Assembly (NCBI GenBank): GCA_027257055.1 | Contig: JAPVLO010000182.1 | Location: forward strand, 6,758,001-6,822,000 | DNA length: 64,000 bases | Origin: Cephalopachus bancanus | Lineage: Eukaryota; Chordata; Mammalia; Primates; Tarsiidae | Direction of reading: 5' to 3' | Shown here: positions 11,601 through 23,600 of the stretch, in pieces | Layout of the letters: every line of letters begins with the position of its first letter | Numbering within the stretch: position 1 is the first letter of the stretch | Program-made: the position numbers and the translations under genes | The notes under the pieces: model-generated | Told to the model about the DNA's origin: nothing | Database searches by the model: none | The model's input: only the letters and a program-made list of their open reading frames with translations

Positions 11601-14600
11601 ATTTTTGTGTGTGTTCATTATAACAGGGCAAATATGCCATATGTAAGATAGAGAAATTCAAGTGTGGGAGATCCCTTTGGGTTGGAAGTAATCAAGGAAG
11701 ATTTAATGAAGGAAGATTTAATGAAGATTTAATGAAGTGTAGTTAAGGCAAAAATAAATGTTTCATAGGTAGGTAACTTGTTCACTGTAGTCATTTGGCA
11801 GGCTGTGTCATATTAGCTGTGATAACACGTTATAGGAAATGATTTCTTTTGAATGACAGATGTGCATGTTTTTTAAGTGTAGATGTTTTAGAATAATGTT
11901 TCCTGCTTCTGGAAGAAAAGTCTACACTTCTAACAAAGTTAATGCATTTCTATATATTCTGTGAACTAATTATCTTTTGTGTGTGTGTGTTGGAGTCTCA
12001 CTCTGTTGCCCAGGCAGGAGTGCAGTGGCATGTTCACCACCACCCCAGCGTCGACCTGCTGGACTCCAGCAATTCTTCCACCTCAGCCTTCTAAGCAGCT
12101 GAAACTACAGGCATGTGCTACTACGCCCGGCTAATTTTTGATTTATTGTAGGTCTCGCCAAGTTGCCCAGGCGGGTCTCAAACCTGCAGACTCAGGCAAT
12201 ACACTCGCCTCAGTCTCCCAAAGTGCTGGGATTACAGGCTGAGTCATCGAGCCTGGCCGAACCAATTATTTTAAAACTTCAGAGATCAGAAAAGTAATTA
12301 ACGGCCAGGCATGGTGGCTCATGCTTACAATCCCAGCACTTTGGGAGGTCGAGGTGGGGGATCGTTTGAGCCCAAGAGTTCAAGACCAGCCTGGGCAACA
12401 TAGCAAGACCTCGTCTTTATTAAAAAATTTCTAAAAAATTAGCTGGGGATGGTGGCTCGTGCCTGTAGTTCCAACTACTCCAGGAAAGGTGGGGAGCTGA
12501 AGATGGGAGAATTGCCGGAGCCCAGGGGTCAAGGCTGAGGTGAACCATGACTGTGCACTCCAGCCTGGGTGACAGAGTGAGATCTCGACTTAAAAAAATA
12601 ATTGCAGCCAGGCGCGGTGGCTCAGCCTGTAATCCCGCGCCTTTGGGAGGCTGAGGTGAGTGGATTGCCTGAGCCCGTGGGTTCGAGACCCGTCTGGGCA
12701 GGCGAGACCTCATCTCTACACTAAAATCAAAAAATTAGCCGGGCGTGGTAGCGCACGCCTGTAATTCTGGCTACTTGGAAGGCTGAGGCGGAAGGCTCTC
12801 CGGAGCCCAGCAGGTCGAAGCTGTGGTGGCTGGGAGCGGCCACTGCACTCCAGTCTGGGCGACAGAGTGAGACTCCAACACACAAAAAAACTGCTGTAAA
12901 TGTTAAGGATGTCTTTTCATAATTCTGCACACTCAGAAATTATGGAAAATAGGGTCTACGGTTCATAACTATCTCTATAAGTATATGAAATATAATCTAA
13001 AAAATGCCATTTTTTTGGCTTTTGCATAATTTGTAGTTCTTATTTCATTTTTCCTTTCTTTTTTCCTTTAGAGTGTAAAACTCCGGAGTCCCAAATCAGG
13101 TAAAAATTTATCTTGGATTTAGATGACATTTAGCCCTAATAGTTTGTATTATAAGAACGGCTCATTAAGTTTTAAGTAGTTCACCTCAGGAGGCTACTTG
13201 ATTCATTGGTATCAGAGACTGGTTTCGTGAAAGATTATTTTTCCACAGATCCAGGGGTGGGAGTGGGGGTAGGTTTGGGGAAAATTCAAACACATTACAT
13301 TTACTGTGCACTTTATTTATGTTATTATTACAATGTAATATGTAATTAAATAATTCTACGACTCATCATAATGCAGAGTCAGTGGGAGCCCTGAGCTTGT
13401 TTTTGTGCAACTAGAACATCCTGTCTGATGGTGATGGATAACAGTGACACCCGAAATGTGTTGCTTATGTCCTGTCTACTCCGTACTCTCTTTTTTGTTG
13501 CTGCCACTACAGAAAACCCTGCCTCACAAAAATAGATGTTGGAAATGGAAGCAGACTTTTCAGTGCTTTTGTGGCAACCTCAGGCTATTCCACCTTGACT
13601 TTACTCCAGAACATATGGAGATTTGAAGTTGTCTCAAACATACTTTTAAGGCTACCATCATTTGTGATCTCAAGTAGATGATCCTCTTCTAGCATGGGAC
13701 AAAGTCGATTCACTTGGCTTATTCACAAATGGGTCATGGATTCATTCCTTCCCAGTTCAAGGGTCTTTGTGGTTGAGAAGTAATGCTCAAACTCTTTTGA
13801 AAGCTGAGATAAGTGGCCAGGCATGGTGGCTCACGTCTAGAATCCCAGTACTTTGGGAGGCCAAGGTGAGAAGACTGCCTGAGCCCATGGGTTCGAGACC
13901 AGCATGGGCAACTTGGCAAGACCTTATCTGTACAATAAACCAGAAAAATTAGCTGTGCATGATGACACATGCCTGTAGTTACAGCTATTTGGAAGGCTGA
14001 GGCATAAGGATCACCTGAGCTCAGCAGGTTGAGGCTGCAGTGACCATGAGCATGCCACTGCACTCTAGCCTGGGTGACAAAGTGAGACTCCTACTCAAAA
14101 AAAAGAAAGCTGAGATAGGTGATCATGCACCAGCTGGGAGAAAGAAAGCCTGGCTCAGTCTCTTTCAAAAATCTCTGCCAATGTTGGCAATGTGTAAAAA
14201 AAAATCCCAGTGTTCACTCATCACCCCCGTAATTCCAGTCTGGCTTTGAATGTAGCCACTTTATCTGCCAACCTGAACACAGTTGTCATTCTCCCCTGAA
14301 GTGACAATGAACCCCCCAGAGTTCGTTGAGCAGGTTAAATATGTCACACAGGTAAGCAAGTTTTTAGGCCCCCATTCTGTGTCACTGAAATGCGCTGCCA
14401 GTGGTGACTGTTTTTCTAAAAGAAACCTCTGGAGTGGCTTTCATAGCTCAAAAACTCTAGCCAGTGATCTACCTTGAAAAAACCGTCTCACTTCTGGGGG
14501 GTAAGAGAAGGCACATGTGCTCTGTGTCCGTCACCTCACAGAGCTGTATGAACAGATATGATGTTAGGGGCATATACTTTAATGTGGTTGAAAATTTTAA

Positions 14601-17600
14601 TCACGTCCTACAAAACATTGTTAAGCGCAGGTGGCATTTTTTGGCTAGCCAGCATTTCTCTATGGATGACACAGTGCATAGACTCACAATCAAAAGCAAC
14701 CTCTGAGACTAGAGAGCCATCCGGTCATGGCAGCCGCTCTGTCCATGCAGATACCAACAAAAAATGACCAGTTCAGTTTACCTGATATGTAATTATTTAA
14801 AGACTTGAATAGTTCTGCAGCCGTGGTATTGGTGGGCAACAAAAGTACTCATAACATATCCTCGTGAACATCCTCCTGAAAAATCTATCACACAAAACAA
14901 GCATTGTTGTCTTATTGTCAACAGTGGTAGACTTGTCAACCTGGATTGTGTACCATGACTCATTAATCCTCTGCTAAATATCCTCTGCTGTTTCATCAGT
15001 TCATCTAGTTATGGTGCTAGTCAAAAGAGGAACACATGCCATCTTTTGAAATGCAGCCTCTCCTAAAAGTTCACAACAAATATCCTTAGCAGCAGGTAGG
15101 ACCAACTCTTCAATAGTAAAGGGCTTCTTAGCTTTAGCAATGCGGTTAGCTATTAAGAATGGTGCTCTCAGTACAGACACATTGACGAAGTGATGACCTT
15201 CAATAATTACTTCTGTTCTTTGTGTTCACATTTGTTTCTTTTGAAAAACTCCAGAGGCTTGTTTTTTTAATGCAGGGTGCTTGGTCTCCATGTGGTAAAG
15301 CAGTTTTGAAGGCTTTCATGGCTTCACTGGATACCTGATTCTCACATATTACACAAAGTGGTTTTGGAGAATGTGAGTCAGTTGTTGCAATGAGCCTGTA
15401 ATTTAAGTATGGCTATTGGTGCTTTCTTTTAAATACAGCTTTCTTTTTGCTGGCAATCTTAGAGTCTTCTGTGGTCTCATCATTGGGTCTTTCCCCCTTT
15501 TCAAAGAAGCTTGCCAGTGACTTTTTTTTTTTTTTTGAGTTGGAGTCTGACTCAATCGCCCAGACTGGAGTGCAGTGGCTGCTTCCGGCCACCGCAGCCT
15601 CGACCTGCTGGGCTCCGGTGATCCTTCCGCCTCAGCCTTCCAAGTAGCCGGAATTACAGGCATGCGCTACCATGCCCGGCTGATTTTTTGATTTATTGTA
15701 GAGATGAGGTCTCGCTGCCCAGGCGGGTCTCGAACCTACGGGCTCAGGCGATCCACTCACCTCAGCCTCCCAAAGGCGTAGGATTACAGGCTGAGCCACC
15801 AAGCCCGGCGCCAGTGACTTTAAAAAAAAAAAATGATTTTGACTAGGGTTAGCTTGTGGGCTTAGCAAAACTGTGACTAAATAATGGATGAGCCACACAT
15901 GGACTAAAATAAGTGTCGGATTCTGACTTAAATTCTGCCACCAGATGCAACATGTAATTGAAGTACATCTACTCACTTGCCACTCACTGATAGGGTTTTG
16001 ATATGAGTCGGTAAGCACTTGATTTATTATGGTCTTGGTGCAGTCAAACTTCACTGCTAACGTTAATCTGTATTTGCAGCCACTCCCTAGGACTAGCATC
16101 ACTGCCTCAGCTCCACCTCAGATTATCAGGCATTAGATTCTCACAAGGGTCGTGCAACCTAAATCCCCTGCATGTATAGTTCACGGTAAGGTTCACACTC
16201 CTATGAGAATCTAATGCCACTGCTGATCTGACAGGAGGGAAAGCTCAGATGGTAATGCAAGCAATGGGGAGTGGCTGCAAATATAGATGAAGCTTCGCTT
16301 GCTAGCCTGCCTTTCACCTCCTGCTGTGTGGTTCGGTTCCTAATAGGCCATGAACCAGTACTGGTCTGCGACCCAGGGACTGGGGACCCATAACTTACAG
16401 AATGGGAGAAGATATTTACAAACTGTACATCTGACAAAGAACTAATATTCAGAATCTACAAAGAACTCAAAATAAATCAGCAAGAAAAGAACAAATGACC
16501 CCCCATTAAAACATGAGCAAATGACATGAACAGATGTCTCTCAAAAAAAGATAAACAAATGGCCAACAAACATGTTAAAATATGCTCAGCATCACTCATC
16601 ATCAAGGAAATGTAGATTAAAACCACAAATTACACCAGTCAGAATGGCCATTACTTAAAAAAATGAAAAAACTATAAATGTTGGTGCGGATGCTGTGAAA
16701 AGGAAATGCTTATACATTATTAGTGGGAGGGCAAATTAGCACAACCCTATGGAAATCATTATGGCAATTTCTCAAAGAACTACAAGTAGATCTACCATTT
16801 GATCCAGCAAATGGATCTAGTTATCTACCCCAATACACTACTAGGCATCTACACAAAGAAACAGAGGTTGTTATACTAAAAAGAGACCTGCACTGGTATG
16901 TTTATTGCAGCACGATGCACAATTTTAAAGATGTGGAATCAACTTAAATGCCCATCAGCTGATCAGTGGATAATGAAAATGTGGTATGTACCTACATACC
17001 ATGGAATACTATTCAGCCATAAAAAATAATGAAATGTGTTTGCAGTAACACCGATGGAATTGAAGAACATCATCCTAAATGAACAAATACAGGAACAGAA
17101 AACCAAACACCACATGGTCACATGTATAAATGGAATCTGCAAAGGTACAGAGAATGGTATAATAGACACTAGAGACTCTGAAGGAGGAGGGAGAAGAAGT
17201 AGAGGGACCAAAAAAGTCACTTACCGAGTAGAGTGTGCACTGGTGGGCGTGGTGGGTACACGTAAAGCCCAGACTTCTTCACCACTCTACAATGCATCTG
17301 TGCAACCAAACACTATCTGCACACCCTAAAGCTACTGAAATAAAGAGAAGACAAGCAAACATGGGCTTCGGAGTCAGATAGGCTTCAATTCAAATCCCTA
17401 GTCTACCAAGAATTATGAAAATGCATAACCTTGGTTAAATTATTTAGTTTCTCTAATGATCTATTTTTCTTTTCTTTCTTTTTTTTTTTTTTGAGTTGGA
17501 GCTTCATTCCATTGCCCAGGCTGGAGTGCAGTGGCACACTGACAGCCACCCCAGCATTGACCTGCTGGGCTCCTGCGATCTGTCTACCTCGGCCTTCCAA

Positions 17601-20600
17601 GTAGCTGGAACTACAGGCATGCGCTACCATGTCCAGCTAATTTTTAAAAATTTATTGTAGAGATGAGGTCTCTCCAAGTTGCCAGGGCTGGTCTCGAACC
17701 CTCGGGCTCAAGCAATCCACTTACCTCGGCCTCCCAAAGTGCTGGGATTACAGGCTGAGTCACCGAGCCCAGCCTATTTTTTTCATTTATAAAAGGAGTG
17801 TATGAAACCTACTTGATCACAGTGTTAAAGAAAAAAAAAAGAATAACAGAACTCATTAAAGGATTTCGTGAGAATTAAATGCGATAATGCACATAAAGCT
17901 GTTAGTACTGTGCTTGTCAAATGATAAATTCTCATTAAATATTATCTACTATAACTTTTATTAGCTAATCATTAAAAGAGCATTTACTAAGCAAGTTACC
18001 TTACATGGTGTTAGAATAGCCAGGATATATAATATGAAAAAGTACTATTTAATGTTTACACAGTATTCAAAATTAGTAGATAAAATTAACACCCACATGG
18101 AACCATTAAGTAATAATCTGTGTGGCACTGATTATAATCACCAGGAGTCTGGAAAAACAGGATGGATGGTATCACTAGAGTGGCTATATATTATATATAT
18201 ATATATATATTACTCAGTGCTGTATTGACACAGTTATGTCCGTGGATCACCATCTGTATTTTTAGATGTTTACATCGTGGGAAAATAGTTACATTATTTA
18301 AAATCTTTATGACAAAAATCTTCAAACACACATTTAAAATCTACCATAATAGCATTATCACACCAATAAAATCAATAATTCCTTAATAGTATTTAATATT
18401 CAGACTGTTCAATTTTCTTCAATTGTATTGAAAATATCTTTTTACAGTTAATTTTTAAAATTGACTCTGAATCCAAACAAAGTCCAAGTATTGCATTTAG
18501 TTTACTTCCTTTTTTTTTTTTTTGAGTCGGAGTCTCATTTTATCGCCCAGGCTGGAGTGCAGTGGCACGCTCACGGTCACCCTAGTGTCAACCTGCTGGG
18601 CTCAGGCGATCCTTCTGCCTCAGCCTTCCAAGTAGCTGAAACTATAGGCACATGCTACCACACCTGGCTAATTTTTTAAAAATTATTATTATGGTAGAGA
18701 TGAGGTCTCACCAAGTTGCCTAGGCTGGTTTCAAACCCCTAGGCTCAGGCAATCCTCTCATCTAGGCCTCTTAAAGTGCTGGGATTACAGGCTTAAACCA
18801 GTAGTTTATTTCTTTAAATCTGTCTTTAAATCTGTCTTTTTAAATCTGTGGCAGTTTTCCTTTCTTTTTCATATTTTCTTTTAAAACACATAACAGTTCT
18901 CTCTTTTTTTTTATTCTCATGGCATTTATTTGTTGAACAGAGTGAGTCATGTGTCTTAAGACTGCTCAACATTCTGGTTTTGGCTAATTGTATCTTCATG
19001 GTTTTATCTAACATGTTTCTTTATCCTTGGGACTTTTAAAATACATATATTTTATTTTAAAGATGTGGAGTACAAGTCAGGATTAGGTACATAAGTGGTC
19101 TATGTACAGGTGAAGTTTGGGCTTCCCATTGGTCCTCACTTCGCCTGGTAGGATCAGGTGCCCTTAGTGATGTTATGTGCCTGCCTCCTCCCTCCTTCCC
19201 TCCCTCCCCTAGCAGTTTCCCACTACTGCCAATCCCTTTCTTTTTTTTCTGAGTTGGAGTCTCTGTCGCCCAGACTGGAGTGCAGTGGCCACTCCCGGCC
19301 ACCGCAGCCTCGACCCGCTGGGCTCCGGCGATCCTTCCGCCTCAGCCTTCCCAGTAGCCGGAATTACAGGCATGCGCTACCACGTCCGGCTGATTTTTTG
19401 ATTTATTGTAGAGATGAGGTCTCGCTGCCCAGGCAGGTCTTGAACCCGCGGGCTCAGGCAATCCACTCACCTCAGCCTCTCAAAGGCGCAGGATTACAGG
19501 CTGAGCCACCGAGCCCGATGCCAATCCCTTTCTTACAGTGTTATGGTAAATGCTCAGGGTCCACTTATGAATGAGAACATGTGGTATTCAGTTCTTTGAT
19601 TTTGCGATAGATCATTGACTACGATAGAGTCTAAATCCTTCCAAGTTGCTGCGACGTCCATACTTTTGTCCTTCTTTATGGCAGCATAATATTCTGTCAT
19701 GTATATGTACTACATTTTTTAATCCGGCAGTTTAAATGGGCAGCACAGTTGGTTTTTGCTATTGTGAACAGTGCTACAATAAACATGCATACGGGCCAGG
19801 TGTGGTGGCTCAAGCCTGTAATCCCAGCACTTTGAGGTGCCAAGGTAAGACGATTGTCTGAGTCCAGGGATTTGAGACCAGCCTGGGTAACTTGGTGAGA
19901 CCTCATCTCTACAATTAAAAAAAAAAAAAAATTAGCCAGGCATGGTACTGCGTGCCTGTAGTTCTACTTGGAAGACTGAGGCGGAAGGACCACCTGAGCC
20001 CAGCAGGTCAACATGGGTGGTGTGATCTTGCCACTGAACTCCAGCCTGGGCAGAAGTGAGACTCCAAGTCAAAAAAAAAAAAAAAAAAAGCATACACAGG
20101 TATCATTTTGTAGAACGGTTTGCGTTTCTCTGGGGATATCCCAGAAGGAGGATTGCTGGGTTGTATTGAAGGTCAATTTCTAGATCTTTTAGAAGTTGCC
20201 ACACTGTTTTCCACAGAGGTTGTACTAATTTACACTCCCACCAACAGTGGGATTCTCTCCGGCATCTGTTGTTTTTTGAGTTATTAATGATGGTCATCCT
20301 GACTGGAGTTAGGTGGTATATCAGTATGGTTTTGATTTGCATTTCTTTAATGATTAGTGAGGCTGAGCATTTTTACATGTATCTGTTGGCTGTTCATATG
20401 TCTTCTTTTGAGAAGTGTCAATTCATATCTTTTGCCCATTTTTTAATAGGGCTGTTTGTTTTATTCCTTTCAGCACAATTGCATGCCTTGTAGATCCTGG
20501 ATGTGAGGCCTTTGTCGATATACAGTTGGCAAATATTTTTTCCCCTTCTGTGGGCTGCCTCCCCACTCTCTTGATGATTTCTTTTGCTTTGCAGAAAATT

Positions 20601-23600
20601 TTCAGTTTGATGAAGTCCCACTTGTCTGTCTTATCTCTTATGTCATGAACTTTTGGATTTTGATCAGGAATTGGTTGCCTATTCCAATGTCTGTAAGGTG
20701 TCTCTTGTGTTTTCCAAGATCTTATAGTTTGAGGTTTTACGTTTAGGTCTTTGACCCATTTAGAGTTGATATTTGTGTATGGTGATAGGGAGTCCTGCTT
20801 CATTTTTCTGCATGTAGTCAGCTAGTTTTCCCAGCACCATTTACTGGATAGGTTCTCCTCTCCCCAGTGGCTGTTGGTGGAGACTTTATCAAAGATGAGT
20901 TGGTTGAAAAATTGAGGTTTTGCTTCTGGAATCTCAATCCTCTTCTATTGGTCTATATGCTTGTTCTTGTACCAGTATCAGGCTCTTTTGATTATTGTAG
21001 CCTTATAGTAAAGTTTAAAGTCTGGGAGTGTGATACCTCTTGTTGTATTTCTTTTGCTGAGGATTGTTTTGGCTATTCATGGTCATTTATATTTCCATAT
21101 GAATTTCTATATTGTCGTTTCCAGGTCTGAGAAGAATGATGTGGGTAATTTAATGGGTATTGCATTGAATCTGTAAATTGCCTTGGATAACATGGACATC
21201 TTAACAATGTTGATTCTTCCAATCCATGAGCATGGACTGTTTTTCCATTTGTTTGTGTCTTCTTGGATTTCTTTGAGCAGTGTTTTGGAGTTTTCATTGT
21301 AAAGGTCTTTCACTTCTCTGTTTAGGAAGATCCTGTGGTATTTCTTTTCGTGTGTGTGGCTATTGTGAATAGGATTGTGTTTATTGTGCTTTTGATTTGG
21401 TTTTCTGACTGTTTGTTTTTGGTGTATAAGAATGCAACTGTCTTTTGCAAGTTGTTTTTGTACCCTGAGACTTTGCCAAAGCCCTTTATCAATGCGAGGA
21501 GGTTTTTGACAGGTTCCCTTGGGATCCTTCCACCTCAACCTTCCAAGTAGCTGGAAATACAGGTGCGCGCTACTACGCCCAGCTAATTTTTTATTTATTG
21601 TAGAGATGAGGTCTCATCAAGTTGCCCAGGCAGGTCTCTAACCCACGGGCTCAGGCAATCCACTCACCTCAGCCTCCCAAAGCGCTGGGATTACAGGATG
21701 AGCCACCGTCTGGGATTTCTTCTTTTATTGTCAGCAAAGAGGGATGTTTACTTCCTCTTTTTCTATTGGGATATCCCTGATTTCCTTCTCTTGTCTGACT
21801 GCTCTAGCTAGGACTGCCAAACACTATGTTGAACAGGAGGGGTAAGCCTTGTCTTGTTCCAGTTTTCAGAGGAAATGCTTCCAATTTCTGTCCATTTAGC
21901 AATATGTTGGCTGTGGGTTTATCATAGATGTGGGTTTATCTATTTTTCGGTATGTTACCTCTATGCCTAGGTGTTTAAGGGTCTTTATCAAGAACGGATG
22001 TTGGATTTTGTCAGAAGCTTTTTCTGTGTCTAATTATATAAACATGTAGTTCTTGTTTTACATCTGTTGATATACTGAATCACATTTATGATCTTTCAGA
22101 TGTTGAACCAGCCCTGCATCCTGGGCATGAAGCCTACTTGGTCATGGTAGATGATTTTTGAGATGTGTTGGATCTGATTTGCTAGAATCTTGTTGAGAAT
22201 TTTTGCATCTATGTTCATCAGGGATATTGGCCTGTCATTCTCTTTCTTTGTTGTGTCTTCATCCAGTTTAGTTATCAGTATGCTGTTAGCTTCATAAAAT
22301 GATTTGGAAAGAGTTTCATCATTCTCAATTGCCTGAAAAATTTTCAGTAGAATTGGTATCAGCTCTTCCTTGCATGTTTTGTAGATTCCTGCTGGAAAGC
22401 TGTCTTCTTTGTCTTTGTTTAGGTGTCTTCATCAATGTCAATTTCCTCAGTTGCTTTTGTCTTTATTAAATTTTTCTGTAACTGAGGTTTGTCATTCTAA
22501 TTCCCATATTAAGATTTTATTTGTTCATAGATTATTTGTAATCTTACGGTCTTGGCTGTCTTGCTGCTTCATTGTGATTTGGGGTTTTTCTTGGTCATTC
22601 TGGCTAAGGGTCCATCAATCCTATTCTTTCAGTTGCTTTTTGTTTTATTGAATTTTTTCTGTAATATTTTTGTCTTCTATTTCCCATATTTGGACTTTTA
22701 CTTTGGTGATCTAGATTCTTCTGCTAAAGTTACGGTTTTGGTGGTCTTGCCTTTCCACCTCCCTTAGGTGATTTGTTAGGCTACTAACATGTGATCTTTC
22801 TATTTTCTTGATGTGTGTGCATAGAGTTATAAATTTCCCTCTTAGTGCTGATTTAATGGCATTCCAGAGGTTTTGGTAAGATGTGTCTTTTCATTTGTTT
22901 CCAAGAATCTTTTGTTTTTATTTCTGTATTAACCCAGGAGTTGTTCTGCATTGTGCTGTTTAGTGTCCATGTCTTTGTGTGTTTTGGGGCATCTTGTTGG
23001 TGGAGATATTTATTTTTATTCCACTGTGGTCTAAGAAGGTTCATGGCAATATGTCGATCTTATGGAATTTCTTTTTTTTTTTTGAGTTGGAGTTTCACTC
23101 TGTCCCTCAGACTGGAGTGCAGTGGCCGCTCCCAGCCACCACAGCCTTGACCTGCTGGGCTCCAGTGATCCTTCTGCCTCAGCCTTCCGAGTAGCCAGAA
23201 TTACAGGCATGTGCTACCCCGCCCGGCTAATTTTTTGATTTTATTGTAGAGATGAGGTCTCGCCTGCCCAGGTGGGTCTCAAACCCATGGGCTTGGGCAA
23301 TCCACTCACCTCAGCCTCCCAGAGGCACAGGATTACAGGCTGAGCCACCGAGCCCGGCTATGGAATTTCTTTATGCTTGATTTATGGTGGTCAATCCTGG
23401 AATATGTTCCATGTGACAATGAGTAGAATCTATATTCTGTGGTTGTTGGGTGGAGTGTTCTGTAAGTATCTATTAAGTCCATTTGGTCAAGCATCAAGTT
23501 GAGGTTCCAGATGTCCTTTTTTATTTTTTTGCCTCAATGTCTATCTAGGGTTGTTAGTGGGGTATTTAAGTTCCCAGTTATGATAGTGCTAGTGTAAATA

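Larger units (their letters stand above)
13200..16391 (-). mobile_element. Fossil Charlie3/MER1-like hAT transposon with transposase remains
   Basis: Left end GGTATCAGAGACTGGTTTCG and right end GTACTGGTCTGCGACCCAGG match the two ends of MER1/Charlie3 as I recall them. The internal stretch ATAATGCAGAGTCAGTGGGA is also typical. Between them, on the - strand, are broken frames matching hAT transposase, including [20 protein letters not shown]. Two Alus are inserted. Too long to be a MER1 MITE, so it derives from an autonomous copy. Many stops; not functional. Confidence 0.75.
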
